Assembly: GCF_000226565.1 (NCBI RefSeq)
Contig: NC_016041.1
Coordinates: forward strand, 3,100,001-3,164,000
DNA: 64,000 bases
Direction: 5' to 3'
Origin: Glaciecola nitratireducens FR1064
GTDB lineage: Bacteria; Pseudomonadota; Gammaproteobacteria; Enterobacterales; Alteromonadaceae
Shown here: piece by piece, positions 9,337-19,048 of the stretch
Layout: every line of letters starts with the position of its first letter
Position numbering within the stretch: the first letter of the stretch is position 1
The notes under the pieces: model-generated
Told to the model about the DNA's origin: nothing
The model's database searches: none
Seen by the model: the letters and a program-made list of their open reading frames with translations, nothing else
Position numbers and translations under genes: made by a program

Positions 9337-9945
9337 TTATCCATCAATCTTAAAGGTTATACGGTTCTGAACCCCAGAAACAGCGGCGGGTTCACCATTC
9401 ACAACACGTGGCTTATATTTGAATTTTTTTGCTGCATCTATTGCTGCTTGGTCGAAAATACCTTCTGGGTTAGCTTCAACCACAAATGGGTCGACCACCG
9501 CACCAATTTTACTCACTGTAAATTCAACAATTACGTAGCCTTGGATGCCTCGCTGCAGCGCACGTCTCGGGTAAACAGGCGTTACTTTTACAATAGGTAA
9601 GTATTCCCCATCACCTGAACCCAAAGCCAAACCACCGTCTAGCGCGATATCATTCGATACATCAGCGCCAAAATCCAGTGCAGCCCCTTCGCCGTCGGGT
9701 GTCGGAGAATCCATCTGCGGCGCTTCCATTTCAGGAGGCGGCGCTTCCGGCTTAGGTGGGCGCTTAGGCTTGTTGTCTTTTTTCTGCACGTTTTCTTCTT
9801 TCGGAACACGCACAAAATCAAGCACTTTACCTACCGGTGGCTCAGATAATGTCTTATCACCGCTGGCTATCAAGGCTTGCATCAAAAAGAACAAGCTCAG
9901 TGTGATAACAGCAGCTAAGACAATAGCAATCAGGAGTCTTAGCAT
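9337..9945 (-). CDS. tonB: TonB-family energy transducer
   Basis: The 202-residue protein has one N-terminal membrane anchor (LLIAIVLAAVITLSLFFLMQ), a proline-rich spacer (KPKRPPKPEAPPPEMEAP at about 62-79) and a C-terminal TonB domain with YPRRALQRGIQGYVIVEF and KKFKYKPRVVNGEP. It couples the proton-motive force, harvested by ExbB/ExbD, to outer-membrane receptors. The short spacer and small size resemble Vibrio TonB2 rather than E. coli TonB. It lies between exbD and the TPR gene in one operon. Confidence 0.93.
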   Translation of the reverse strand: MLRLLIAIVLAAVITLSLFFLMQALIASGDKTLSEPPVGKVLDFVRVPKEENVQKKDNKPKRPPKPEAPPPEMEAPQMDSPTPDGEGAALDFGADVSNDIALDGGLALGSGDGEYLPIVKVTPVYPRRALQRGIQGYVIVEFTVSKIGAVVDPFVVEANPEGIFDQAAIDAAKKFKYKPRVVNGEPAAVSGVQNRITFKIDG

Positions 9946-9951
9946 AACAAT

Positions 9952-10353
9952 CTACTCTTGTGCAGCAATAGAAACGTCGGACACACCCGCAGCGCGCGAA
10001 GCGTCCATGACTTTGATTAAGAACTCAGTTGTTGATTTACGATCGGCTTGAATAACCACAGAACCCTGTGGATTTTCAGCATGCAAACGCTCAACGTTTG
10101 CCTGCACAGCACGCACATCAATTTGACGTTTGTTTATCCAAATTTCATTTTTATCGCTGATACCAATTAAGATATTTGCACGGTCTTTTTTCACTGCGGT
10201 CGGTGCATCTGGACGATTAACGTCAATGCCAGACTCTTTTACAAAAGACGCCGTAACAATAAAGAAAATCAACATAATAAATACCACGTCAAGCATTGGC
10301 GTCATATCGATTGTTGCTTCTTCTTCTTCGACTAAGTTTTGTAAATGTTTCAT
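9952..10353 (-). CDS. exbD: ExbD/TolR biopolymer transport protein
   Basis: The 133-residue protein has one N-terminal transmembrane helix with the essential aspartate context DMTPMLDVVFIMLIFFIVTA and a periplasmic domain ending in VIQADRKSTTEFLIKVMDASRAAG. ExbD works with ExbB as the proton-driven motor for TonB. It sits 6 bp upstream of tonB and 24 bp downstream of exbB in the same operon. Confidence 0.95.
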   Translation of the reverse strand: MKHLQNLVEEEEATIDMTPMLDVVFIMLIFFIVTASFVKESGIDVNRPDAPTAVKKDRANILIGISDKNEIWINKRQIDVRAVQANVERLHAENPQGSVVIQADRKSTTEFLIKVMDASRAAGVSDVSIAAQE

Positions 10354-10377
10354 AAGTATTCCTTAACCAACCAGCGA

Positions 10378-10905
10378 TTATTCGCTGCGTTGCAGTTGTA
10401 AAGCGTCTTCTAAATGCATACGTTCAGTTTTTGCGGTTCTGGTTAACCAAGTTGACGCAAATACACCCGAAAGTGCCCCGACCATGCCTGCCATTGTAGG
10501 GATAGTCGCCTGAGACACCCCTGCAGCCATTGAACGGGCGTTACCGCCACCTGTCATTGCCATTACGTCAAACACCATAATCATGCCGGTGACGGTTCCC
10601 ATAAGTCCAAGCAGAGGACATAGAGCTACAAGGGCTTGAATGATAGGTAAACTAAAACGCAGTTTTAAACTTACTCGAGAAATCATTGCTTGGCGTATTT
10701 GCACGGCATTCCACGAGTTACGTTCGATGCGTGCGTGCCACTCAGCAATGGTATTTTTCATCATTTTTTTGTGGCCATTGGTCACATATAGAATTCTCTC
10801 GAGTATCAATATCCACATTACGAAGATAAGCGCCCCGATAACCAGCAGGATAGTCCCGCCAGTTTCGGTAAAGTCACGAATTGATTCGAAAATATCTACA
10901 AACAT
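10378..10905 (-). CDS. exbB: ExbB/TolQ proton-channel protein
   Basis: The 175-residue protein has an N-terminal membrane helix (TILLVIGALIFVMWILILERI) and two further helices in the MotA/TolQ/ExbB domain, marked by ALCPLLGLMGTVTGMIMVF and TIPTMAGMVGALSGVF. It forms the pentameric proton channel of the TonB motor. It starts 3 bp after the TtpC stop. The operon thus encodes two MotA/TolQ/ExbB proteins, a short one and a long one, as in Vibrio TonB2 systems. Confidence 0.94.
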   Translation of the reverse strand: MFVDIFESIRDFTETGGTILLVIGALIFVMWILILERILYVTNGHKKMMKNTIAEWHARIERNSWNAVQIRQAMISRVSLKLRFSLPIIQALVALCPLLGLMGTVTGMIMVFDVMAMTGGGNARSMAAGVSQATIPTMAGMVGALSGVFASTWLTRTAKTERMHLEDALQLQRSE

Positions 10906-10908
10906 GAT

Positions 10909-12360
10909 TTATGCCTTTGGGTTTTTAAGCGCTTGCTTTTCAGCCCGCTCTGCAATAACGCCAGCGGCCTGTTCTTGTAGAATCATCACAACGTTTTTAC
11001 TTTGCGTACTTAATAGTGCGTAAAGCAATGTGGTTGGAATTGCCACTACCAAGCCTAATACCGTTGTCATTAGGGCTGATGAAATACCACCAGCCATGAT
11101 TTTCGGGTCGCCTGTACCAAACAAGGTAATTTGTTGGAAGGTCACAATCATACCCGTTACCGTTCCTAACAAACCGCCAAGAGGTGCTACCACTGAAATC
11201 ATTTTTACGAGCGTGAGGTAGCGGCCTAGCTTAGGTACTTCGCCTAAAATAGCTTCAGTCAAATGAAGCTCTAGTGCTTCAGTATCCACATCAGGATATT
11301 TCTCTTTTACCTTCAGTACACGACCCAATGGGTTATTGTCTGATAATTTGTCTGACTTAAGCTGGCGATTAACGCTTGAAGTCACCAGCGTTAGCACGAT
11401 AAAGCGCCAGAACGCTACCAAGATACCCACAGCACCCACTGCAATAATGATGTAACCAACTAATTCACCTTGATGAATACGCTCTTCTAATGAAGGCGCT
11501 TGGATCAGTAGACCAAGAATTGAACCACCCGTTGGATCTAAACCGAAAGTAACCAATTCACCTGAAGATGCTTGTAGGGCAGCGGTTGACTCAACGAAAC
11601 GGTCTTTTGGCTGGCGAAGTAGTTCAGAAACAACGCCCGTTGCACCTTGATACTCTAAGTATTTGCCATCTGAAATTAAGCCAAATGGACCCACTCGGAC
11701 GACTTCTTTATTCACCTTTTCACCGTTAGCTTCAACGACATCTGTATTGAATCGAGTGACTTTGCCCGACTCTGTCATTTCACGCTGAATTTCAAACCAA
11801 ACACGCTCTATCTCGGCAATTGATGCAAGTTTGGTTGACTGGCCCATTGACTGAGCCATCTCATCTAAGAACTCAGAACGACCAGGAATTTGCGCTGATA
11901 TTACTGAGTTCGAGAATTTGTTTTTAGTGTCACCAGCAACTTGCTGCAACACACCAAATAACTCTTTTAACGAACCTAGGCGGTTATCAAGTGCGCCATT
12001 CAAATCTGTTATTTTAAACTCATTTTCTTCAAACTGCGTTTCTAGCTTTTCAGACATCGCTAATTGCGCATCACGAAGTTTGAGCGTGTCACGTAAAATC
12101 TGGTCTTGCTGCGCTCGCTTCGACATAAAGTCTTGTTCACGCGATTTATTTTGCTCAGACTGTGCAAACTTACCCTCTTCTAGTTGCTTAAGAAGTGCAT
12201 CTAGGTCAAGCGCAGTATCTGACTGTGCCTGAACAGAGAAAGATAAAACGACAGCTGCCGTTGCCGCTAACATCGATTTTGCAAAGGTCATTGGCGTGTT
12301 GTTTGAGCGCGCGTTCTTACGCTTGCTTTTGTCTGTGTTTTTAAAAAAGAATATGTTCAT
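10909..12360 (-). CDS. ttpC: TtpC-like long MotA/TolQ/ExbB proton channel protein
   Basis: This protein of about 483 residues starts with a signal sequence or anchor (SMLAATAAVVLSFSVQAQS, near 30-48), has a long coiled-coil periplasmic region (about 50-280), then three membrane helices with the ExbB-type signature VAPLGGLLGTVTGMIVTF near 400. This architecture is that of TtpC, which the Vibrio TonB2 complex needs in addition to ExbB2/ExbD2. Two ATGs (12363 and 12360) follow AAGGGAAAG; I choose the second for spacing. Placement between DUF3450 and exbB supports the call. Confidence 0.88.
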   Translation of the reverse strand: MNIFFFKNTDKSKRKNARSNNTPMTFAKSMLAATAAVVLSFSVQAQSDTALDLDALLKQLEEGKFAQSEQNKSREQDFMSKRAQQDQILRDTLKLRDAQLAMSEKLETQFEENEFKITDLNGALDNRLGSLKELFGVLQQVAGDTKNKFSNSVISAQIPGRSEFLDEMAQSMGQSTKLASIAEIERVWFEIQREMTESGKVTRFNTDVVEANGEKVNKEVVRVGPFGLISDGKYLEYQGATGVVSELLRQPKDRFVESTAALQASSGELVTFGLDPTGGSILGLLIQAPSLEERIHQGELVGYIIIAVGAVGILVAFWRFIVLTLVTSSVNRQLKSDKLSDNNPLGRVLKVKEKYPDVDTEALELHLTEAILGEVPKLGRYLTLVKMISVVAPLGGLLGTVTGMIVTFQQITLFGTGDPKIMAGGISSALMTTVLGLVVAIPTTLLYALLSTQSKNVVMILQEQAAGVIAERAEKQALKNPKA

Positions 12361-12370
12361 CATCTTTCCC

Positions 12371-13138
12371 TTAATCCGTAATCGCGACTGGAACCATTAA
12401 TAGGTCCGGTGCTAGTTGCTTCTTCGCGATACGCAAACCTTTGGATATTTGGTTTTTGTAGCTTGAATCAAGTTCTTCCCACTGGCGTGTTTGCTTATTC
12501 CACGCACCTTGATAGCTGCCATCGCGCGTTTGATAAATCAATGCCGTGCGGCCAATGCGTAAAAACTCAACAGAGCGTTCTTGGCCATCGATATCTTTTA
12601 AGCCAGGGTAAGCTTCAATTGTTTTGCCGTAGTCCATTTCAACCTGATAAGCTTCCATCACACGACGGAATTTTTCAGAAGACGACACATCGGCTCTGTC
12701 CATCATGTTTTGTAAATCGAGGATGCGGTTGCCACGTTCTTCAGCAAGGAAGGGAACGTCCAATCCGACGAACTGAGATAAGCCAGTAATCATATTCAGC
12801 ATCAATGGCGTGATTTGACGCTCTATGACACTCACTTCGTCTATCGACTGGTTGAGGTCTATCATTTCTTGGTCTTGGTTGGCTATTTGACGACGCAACT
12901 GCTCGTTATAAACCTCTAAGCCTTCTATTTCTTTGCTTAGTGCTTTGAACTGCTGAAGTTTGTCATCAATTTGATCTGTGATGCTATTAATTTTACTTTG
13001 CGACTTAACCGCAGATTCATTAATTTCAGTGGCCTTTTTGGCCGCTGGGTCAAGATACTTATCTTCTTGTGCAAAAGCAGACGTGCTGAGTAACACTGAC
13101 GTGACTGCAGTCGCTATTAACGTTTGAAAAACCTTCAT
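12371..13138 (-). CDS. DUF3450 periplasmic coiled-coil protein, first gene of the TonB operon
   Basis: The 255-residue protein has a clear signal peptide (MKVFQTLIATAVTSVLLSTSAFA-QE) and a long coiled coil (about 35-110: SQSKINSITDQIDDKLQQFK and onward). The rest matches the DUF3450 family, which occurs almost only as the first gene of TtpC-type TonB operons in marine gammaproteobacteria. It probably builds the periplasmic part of the energising complex with TtpC; this role is inferred from context. The Shine-Dalgarno sequence TAGGA precedes the ATG. A Pho-box-like site lies about 94 bp upstream. Confidence 0.85.
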   Translation of the reverse strand: MKVFQTLIATAVTSVLLSTSAFAQEDKYLDPAAKKATEINESAVKSQSKINSITDQIDDKLQQFKALSKEIEGLEVYNEQLRRQIANQDQEMIDLNQSIDEVSVIERQITPLMLNMITGLSQFVGLDVPFLAEERGNRILDLQNMMDRADVSSSEKFRRVMEAYQVEMDYGKTIEAYPGLKDIDGQERSVEFLRIGRTALIYQTRDGSYQGAWNKQTRQWEELDSSYKNQISKGLRIAKKQLAPDLLMVPVAITD

Positions 13139-13231
13139 ATACGCATCCTAAGTTCAAAATAAACAGACTGGGTGTTAGCAATTAAGCGCTAACAGCCACA
13201 GCAAAATCTGCGCAAAGGATAGAGGTATTCT

Positions 13232-13249
13232 ATTACAGATTTATTACAT
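13232..13249 (-). promoter_or_regulatory. Pho-box-like PhoB site upstream of the TonB/TtpC operon
   Basis: Read on the minus strand the site is ATGTAATAAATCTGTAAT: two heptamers (ATGTAAT, CTGTAAT) in the 11-bp period of the PhoB consensus CTGTCAT-N4-CTGTCAT. It lies about 94 bp before the DUF3450 start and in the same orientation. A closely similar site precedes the lipoprotein gene at 19049. PhoB binding is inferred. Confidence 0.55.
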
Positions 13250-13289
13250 AACTGTCATATTCAGGAAAGTCTGGCGGGATCTAAGAATA

Positions 13290-13336
13290 AAAAAGCTGTG
13301 CCACGTGTGTAGAAGGGTTACATGGCACAGCTTTTA
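13290..13336 (-). terminator. Terminator after the TonB-dependent receptor gene
   Basis: The arms AAAAGCTGTGCCA and TGGCACAGCTTTT form a 13-bp stem around a 19-nt loop, just after the receptor stop codon. On the minus strand the 3' arm runs into a T-rich tail. It separates the receptor transcript from the TonB operon promoter. Confidence 0.8.
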
Positions 13337-13372
13337 AGCAACGGAGTGAGTTTTATGAACTTTTTGTGTCAG

Positions 13373-16045
13373 TTAAAAATCGTACTTTACTGACAAACTC
13401 AATTCACGTCCTCGAGTTTCGGAACGCAATAGCACATTTTCGAACTCTAGCTTTTTAGTTTCGCCCAGTATATTTTGAACTTTGAACGTCACTGTGGTGT
13501 TGAAGTCAGGATAAAACTTATAAACCGTATCTAAAGAGTGAAAAGGTTGCTCGTAACTATCGTCAAAACCATCGATACCGGGTATCAAAATACGCTCACC
13601 GAATACGTTATAAACGACTGAAAGTGAGTGTTCCCCATTGTCAGAATCGAAACCGCCTTGCAGGTTCATTACATATTGAGAGTGACCGGTTAAACGGCGC
13701 TGTAAGTTAGTGACAGCAGCTGAAACACCGGTTTGATCTACAATGTTTTGTCTATCAAGCTGAATTTCAGAATCACTTAAGGTTAAGTTACCTGACACAA
13801 ACATATTGTCCCAAATACCCTCACCAATGAATTCTAGACCTTGTAAAAACTCCACTTCGATACCGTAAAGCTCACCCGTTTCGGCATTCGCAATCCGTAT
13901 TAACGGCGGACCATCCTGAGCTGGCGACTGAACCGATTCAATGGGCGCATCCATGTCCTTATAGAACAAACCAACCGACAGGTTGTTACCAGCTTCTCGA
14001 TACCATTCCCAACGAAGATCGTAGTTAATAATAGACGTGGTATTGATACCTGGTGTACCCGCAATTGGAAATTCAGTTAGCGGGTCAATAAACGTTGAAG
14101 ATGATACTTCACGCAAATCAGGACGAACTACCGTTTGACCAATACTTGCTCTAAACTGCACGCCCTCATCTTTGATGTAGGTCATTGCAATTGCAGGGTA
14201 AAAATCATCTTCTTGAAACGCTAGCTGCGAACGGTCGGCTTCATCCGGCAAGTCGAACTGATTCGTACGTGGGTCGAACGGGGCAACCACTTGACGGAAA
14301 TCTTCAAAACGAACACCGCCACTAAAGCGCCATTTGTTCTTGAAGAAGAAATCACCTTCAACATAATAAGCATCGACTTTTTGACCTGCCGCGTAATCAT
14401 CGCCGGCAATCGTTGTATCTCTTATTATTGCAGGGCCCGCTCCGCCAAAATTAGTCTCATCGCTTAACGCTTGATCACTGAAAATACTGGAATATGAGTT
14501 GCCGAGTAATAAGTCTGGATCAGTGAAAGCCCGCGTATTAATGTCAAATCGACGGTTCTCAGCAGTACGAGTTTTAGTCAAGAAATCAGCACCAAACTTA
14601 AACTCCATCTCCCAATTTTCGATAGAATACGGCATGGTTACGTTGTAACCCGCATTCTCTAGCCTGTCGTGAAGTGTTTGAAATGAATATCGCGCTGCCG
14701 TTGTCGAGTTATTCAAGGCTATTTCATTAGTTGTATCAAACGTACCATCGCTATTAAGGTCACTAATGACAAAGCGTGACTCGAAGTTTCCAGGCGCATT
14801 TCGAACTGAACGCCCTAGGCTATATTTCCAGTCAATTCCTGCAAAATTAAACTGAGGAAAAGTATGCATGCCGCGAAGCTGATTGGTAAACATTTTACGT
14901 TCTTCGTATTCAACTTCAACATCACGAATACGCAAACCTTCAGCCTGGCTTAGATTTTCAGTATTGCCGAATTTTTCACTAATTTGATCACGCGTATCGT
15001 TCAATATGATCAAACTGTAATCCACTCGGTGATTACGATTGTAGTCGATACCTAAGTTGACCATGTTTGACCATTTAACGCTTGTTTCGGTAACCGAAAT
15101 ATCGTCAAAGAAACGCACGATGTTGATTGAATCCTGCACGCGGTCGGCTTGCTGCAGTTCGTATTCTTCAGACACGCTTGTTTCATTATCGTAGCTACTG
15201 GTTACCAAAAAGCCATAGCGCCATTTATCGTCAATATCAAAACTGTTGCCTAATGAGAAGTTAAATCCCATATCGGGGCCTACACTATCTAAAAAGGGGT
15301 CATAGTCACGATTAACGTCGCGTAATAATGCAAGTGCGACATCTTGGTCAAGAGAGTCTAAAAATGCTTTGTTTTCCCAACGCGTTGCGATCGAAGCAGG
15401 CGCGGCACGAGTACCATCATCGCGACCCTGCCAATCATTGCCACCACCATTATAAGCTAGCGCATCGCCTGAGTTTTCAGTGTTGTAACCTAAACTACCC
15501 GAAACGTTGAATATGAACTGGGTAGGAATAGTTTTTAAACGAATATTAACGTTACCGCCACCAAAAGAAGCAGGCATAGAAGGCGAAAAAGACTTCTGTA
15601 CTGACAAACTTTCAATGATATCAGCGGGGAATAAATCAAGTGGGATAACGTTTCTTGTTGGATCAGGGCTAGGTACGGCTGCACCATTCAGTTGCGTACT
15701 TGAGTAGCGCTCCCCCAAACCACGAACATAGATGAATTTACCATCTACCAAGGTCAAGCCGGTTACACGACGAAGGGCGGAGGCCGCATCCCCGTCACCC
15801 GTTCTTGAAATTTGTTCAGCACCTAAAATATCGGCAACGAACGCTTGGTTTTTACGTTCTTCTAAAACAGCTGTTGCTGTTCCTTTTAATCGTGTTCCAG
15901 TAGCAACAACTTCTTCAATTGCTTCTTCTTCATCTGCTTGCTGCGCCATTACCGACTGCGCGAAGAATGGCTGCGCTACTGCAAATGAAGCTAACACAGC
16001 GAGTGTTAGTTGCTTTACTGGAAACCTGTTTGCAGGCTGGTTCAT
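13373..16045 (-). CDS. TonB-dependent outer-membrane receptor
   Basis: I start at the ATG at 16045 (GAGG Shine-Dalgarno, MNQPANRFPVKQLTLAVLAS signal peptide), giving about 890 residues; the longer frame adds an unlikely N-terminal tail. A TonB-box-like segment (EEAIEEVVATG) follows the signal peptide. Next comes a plug domain (AEQISRTGDGDAASALRRVTG and FIYVRGLGERYSSTQLNG) and a large beta-barrel ending in LSVKYDF with the terminal aromatic residue. It lies downstream of the duplicated lipoprotein gene and beside PhoB-controlled genes, so its ligand may be a phosphorus compound. This is inference; plug and barrel do not reveal the substrate. A long hairpin terminator follows. Confidence 0.92.
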   Translation of the reverse strand: MNQPANRFPVKQLTLAVLASFAVAQPFFAQSVMAQQADEEEAIEEVVATGTRLKGTATAVLEERKNQAFVADILGAEQISRTGDGDAASALRRVTGLTLVDGKFIYVRGLGERYSSTQLNGAAVPSPDPTRNVIPLDLFPADIIESLSVQKSFSPSMPASFGGGNVNIRLKTIPTQFIFNVSGSLGYNTENSGDALAYNGGGNDWQGRDDGTRAAPASIATRWENKAFLDSLDQDVALALLRDVNRDYDPFLDSVGPDMGFNFSLGNSFDIDDKWRYGFLVTSSYDNETSVSEEYELQQADRVQDSINIVRFFDDISVTETSVKWSNMVNLGIDYNRNHRVDYSLIILNDTRDQISEKFGNTENLSQAEGLRIRDVEVEYEERKMFTNQLRGMHTFPQFNFAGIDWKYSLGRSVRNAPGNFESRFVISDLNSDGTFDTTNEIALNNSTTAARYSFQTLHDRLENAGYNVTMPYSIENWEMEFKFGADFLTKTRTAENRRFDINTRAFTDPDLLLGNSYSSIFSDQALSDETNFGGAGPAIIRDTTIAGDDYAAGQKVDAYYVEGDFFFKNKWRFSGGVRFEDFRQVVAPFDPRTNQFDLPDEADRSQLAFQEDDFYPAIAMTYIKDEGVQFRASIGQTVVRPDLREVSSSTFIDPLTEFPIAGTPGINTTSIINYDLRWEWYREAGNNLSVGLFYKDMDAPIESVQSPAQDGPPLIRIANAETGELYGIEVEFLQGLEFIGEGIWDNMFVSGNLTLSDSEIQLDRQNIVDQTGVSAAVTNLQRRLTGHSQYVMNLQGGFDSDNGEHSLSVVYNVFGERILIPGIDGFDDSYEQPFHSLDTVYKFYPDFNTTVTFKVQNILGETKKLEFENVLLRSETRGRELSLSVKYDF

Positions 16046-16120
16046 TTTAACCTCATTAGTTGCTAATTTTTTACAGTACCTAAATTTAGCAACATCTAAA
16101 ACTGAATCTTTTAAATGCAA

Positions 16121-16144
16121 GTGCGCTACCTAAGAGTAACGCAC
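16121..16144 (-). other. Intercistronic hairpin between lipoprotein and receptor genes
   Basis: On the minus strand GTGCGTTAC and GTAGCGCAC form a 9-bp stem with a TCTTAG loop. It is followed by only a weak T-rich tail. It may be a partial terminator or an mRNA-stabilising element that lowers receptor expression relative to the lipoprotein. Confidence 0.5.
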
Positions 16145-16192
16145 CTGTATCCATTTACTCGCGAGCCAATTGCTCTCAAACTGTCGTAGCTC

Positions 16193-18979
16193 TTAAAGAC
16201 CTACCGTCCAGTTTGCAGTCCAGTTATTGTCTGCATCTTTTACTGCACCGATGTAGTCGACAGTAGTAAAGAAACTATCCAAGGTCGTTACGTCAGTAGG
16301 TACTGTTGCATCGATGGTAAATATACCATTCAATACTGCTGCTTGATTTGCTGCAGTTGAGTTACCCGTTTGAGCTAGGAACCACGCTTCTTGGTCAAAT
16401 GTACCCGAGTTATTGATGTTTTGCGTACACGCTAATACCGAAGACTGGAACACTAACTGAGTCGCACTCGTTCCATCCATGTTCTCTTCAAGCGTTGTAT
16501 CGCCATCTGATAAATCAGCTTCAAAACATTCGCCCATGCCATCAGGACCCGTTACCACAAAGTTATAAAGTTGCGCGTTTGTTTGGTCACGTAACAATAC
16601 ACCTTCAGAGTCTGCATCTGCAGTATCGAACGCGTTACCTATAATGGTCATGTTGGCAATCGTTGGGTTAGAGAAAGCAGTACCAGCACCACCGTCACCG
16701 TCACCTTCAATACCACGGTTTGCGTCTGAGTTATCATCAGCGTGCTTCACAAGTACGAACTGCATTTTACCTGTATAGCCATTATCCCAATCAACTGAAT
16801 CGTCTTGAATGCCGGTTAGCACAACATATTTAGCGTTAACTGCACCACCAAAGAACTCAACACCGTCATCCGCATTTTTGTGAATTTGTAAATATTCAAC
16901 TACCGTTCCTGAACCAACAGCACCAAAAGTAATACCGTTCAACTCGTTATCAGGTGCAACTTCAAAACCACCGTGCATGACTCGAACATAGCGCAAAGTA
17001 CCTGAATTATCAGCATCGTTTGTTCCACCGAAGACAGCACCTTCTTGTACACCTTCAACTTGCAATGCGCATGCAGATCCGTCTGTTGGGCATTTAGTAG
17101 AGGTGCCGTTACCTAAAATAACCATGCCGCCCCACTGGCCCGCAGTACCGTTTGCTAAACCGGCAGTAACACCGTTAGCTACGTGCTGACGTGATGTGAA
17201 TGTAATAGGAGAAGTGGAAGTACCATTTGCTTCAATTTTTGAACCACGGCTAACGACTAAGTAGTCTGCACCAGAGCTACCGTAAACAACAACGCCTGGG
17301 TCAACAGTAAGTGTAGCACTATCAACATTGTCGCCACCAACAAAGACTGCCTCAGACAATGCATAGTGATTACCCGCAGTTAAACGTAAATTAGCAGTAA
17401 TGCGACCAGATAATTGGCAAGTATTGGTTGTACCATCAACCGCCGGAATCGTTGTTGTTCCAGCAGGGCAGCCCGAAGCTGTGGTGACAACACCCACTTC
17501 ACCGCCACCAAATCCAAACGCCCAACCTTGGCGCCAATCATCAGCACCAATCGCACCGATGAACGAATTGGTGTCAAAAAATGTGTCTAAGTTTGTTGGG
17601 TTGCCACCCGACGTGCGTAGTGCGCTTTCTGCAGTCAAGGTACCGTCGCTGTTAATACCAACATTAGCTCTGTCAGCGAAAGCAATAACGCTATTTCCTT
17701 GCTGCTCTGTGCCAAACCAAGTGTTCAAATCAACATCAGTTTCACCAAAGTTAAATGCTTCTGAACAAGCAATCACTGAATTGGTAATGGTGATGTCGCC
17801 GTCAGCAAGGTTGCCTTGTACGGTTGCATCGTTGTCCATTTCTAAACACTCACCCATACCTGCAGGGCCAGTGATCAGCATGTTAATGATGTTTGCACCA
17901 GTTTGGTCCCGTAATAAAACACCTTCAGAGTCGGCGTCTGCTGTATCGAAACTGTTACCGATAATCGTAATGTTAGCAATTTTTGGAAGTGAGAATGCAT
18001 CGCCGTCACCGCCGTCGCCGTCGCCTTCTATACCGCGGTTAGCATCAGAACCATCCGGTGCGTGCTCGACGTAAACATACTGTAGTTTGCCGTTATAGCC
18101 GTTATCCCAGTCTACCGAGTCGTCTTGAATTGAAGTAAGTACTAAATGCTTGGCGTTAACTGAACCACCGAAAAACTCAACGCCATCATCCGCATTTGCG
18201 TGCACTTGTAGGTAATCGATTTCCGTACCAGAACCAACACCACCAAAAGTGATACCGTTTAATTCGTTATCAGGAGCAATCTCAAAACCAGCATATTTAA
18301 CCACAACGTATTTCAAGGTACCTGAATTGTCAGCATCGTCTGCGCCACCGAATACTGCGCCGGTTTCTGCGCCTTCAACTTGTAATGAACAGTCTGTTCC
18401 ATCAATTGGGCATTTGGTTGTTGGTGCATTACCAAGGACAATCATGCCGCCCCACTGGCCTGCTTGAACTTCTTCACCAATCACGTCGTTGTATGAAGTA
18501 AAGATAATTGGAGCAGCAGCAGTGCCTACCGCTTCTACTTTTGAATTACGACTAATAACTAAATAATCAGCGCCTCGGCTACCAAAAATAATGGTGCCTG
18601 GCTCAATTTCTAATGTGACGCTATTTGCTTTGTCATTGCCAACAAAAACCGGGCCAGTCAATGCCCATACCGTATCGTTAGTCAGTGTAATGACACCGTT
18701 AACTGCGTCTGCGTCAGTAAGACGACCAGAAAGCTCTCTTACTTCAATCGATTGACCCAATGCTGTTGACACTTGACCACTTAGGAAAGTATCAACTGAA
18801 CCTGGTTTTGTATCATCCGGAGTAGGCGTAACAGGAGTGCCACCATTATTGCTGTTATCATTGTTTACAACGCTGTTATCAACGATATCGCCTTCAGAAA
18901 TATTAATATCTCCGCCACATGCGCCTAGCGCTAAAGTGGCTGCGATTGCAGAAACTTTAAATAGTCCGTTCAAGTTCAT
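16193..18979 (-). CDS. Large lipoprotein made of two tandem beta-helix-like halves
   Basis: I start at the ATG at 18979, preceded by GGAG; the longer frame begins with TTG. The N terminus MNLNGLFKVSAIAATLALG ends in a lipobox (LGAC), so the mature cysteine is lipidated. The rest, about 900 residues, is two homologous halves (roughly 60-490 and 510-928). They share SGADYLVVSR/RGADYLVISR, ADDGVEFFGG, QDDSVDWDNGY, DANRGIEGDGDGG and DADSEGVLLRDQ. The repeats suggest a right-handed beta-helix exposed at the cell surface. It lies directly upstream of the TonB-dependent receptor and has its own Pho-box-like site, so it may bind or process the receptor's ligand. I know no proven function for this family. 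Confidence 0.85.
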   Translation of the reverse strand: MNLNGLFKVSAIAATLALGACGGDINISEGDIVDNSVVNNDNSNNGGTPVTPTPDDTKPGSVDTFLSGQVSTALGQSIEVRELSGRLTDADAVNGVITLTNDTVWALTGPVFVGNDKANSVTLEIEPGTIIFGSRGADYLVISRNSKVEAVGTAAAPIIFTSYNDVIGEEVQAGQWGGMIVLGNAPTTKCPIDGTDCSLQVEGAETGAVFGGADDADNSGTLKYVVVKYAGFEIAPDNELNGITFGGVGSGTEIDYLQVHANADDGVEFFGGSVNAKHLVLTSIQDDSVDWDNGYNGKLQYVYVEHAPDGSDANRGIEGDGDGGDGDAFSLPKIANITIIGNSFDTADADSEGVLLRDQTGANIINMLITGPAGMGECLEMDNDATVQGNLADGDITITNSVIACSEAFNFGETDVDLNTWFGTEQQGNSVIAFADRANVGINSDGTLTAESALRTSGGNPTNLDTFFDTNSFIGAIGADDWRQGWAFGFGGGEVGVVTTASGCPAGTTTIPAVDGTTNTCQLSGRITANLRLTAGNHYALSEAVFVGGDNVDSATLTVDPGVVVYGSSGADYLVVSRGSKIEANGTSTSPITFTSRQHVANGVTAGLANGTAGQWGGMVILGNGTSTKCPTDGSACALQVEGVQEGAVFGGTNDADNSGTLRYVRVMHGGFEVAPDNELNGITFGAVGSGTVVEYLQIHKNADDGVEFFGGAVNAKYVVLTGIQDDSVDWDNGYTGKMQFVLVKHADDNSDANRGIEGDGDGGAGTAFSNPTIANMTIIGNAFDTADADSEGVLLRDQTNAQLYNFVVTGPDGMGECFEADLSDGDTTLEENMDGTSATQLVFQSSVLACTQNINNSGTFDQEAWFLAQTGNSTAANQAAVLNGIFTIDATVPTDVTTLDSFFTTVDYIGAVKDADNNWTANWTVGL

Positions 18980-19048
18980 TTTTTTCTCCAAAACATCAAT
19001 AGTAAGAATTTATTGCTACAAATTTTGAGAGGAGATTACTCGATGTAA

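Noticed and set aside
17400-18074. Open frame of 224 codons on the plus strand
   Set aside because: It lies antisense to the duplicated lipoprotein and is rich in Ser/Pro as a shadow of its codons.
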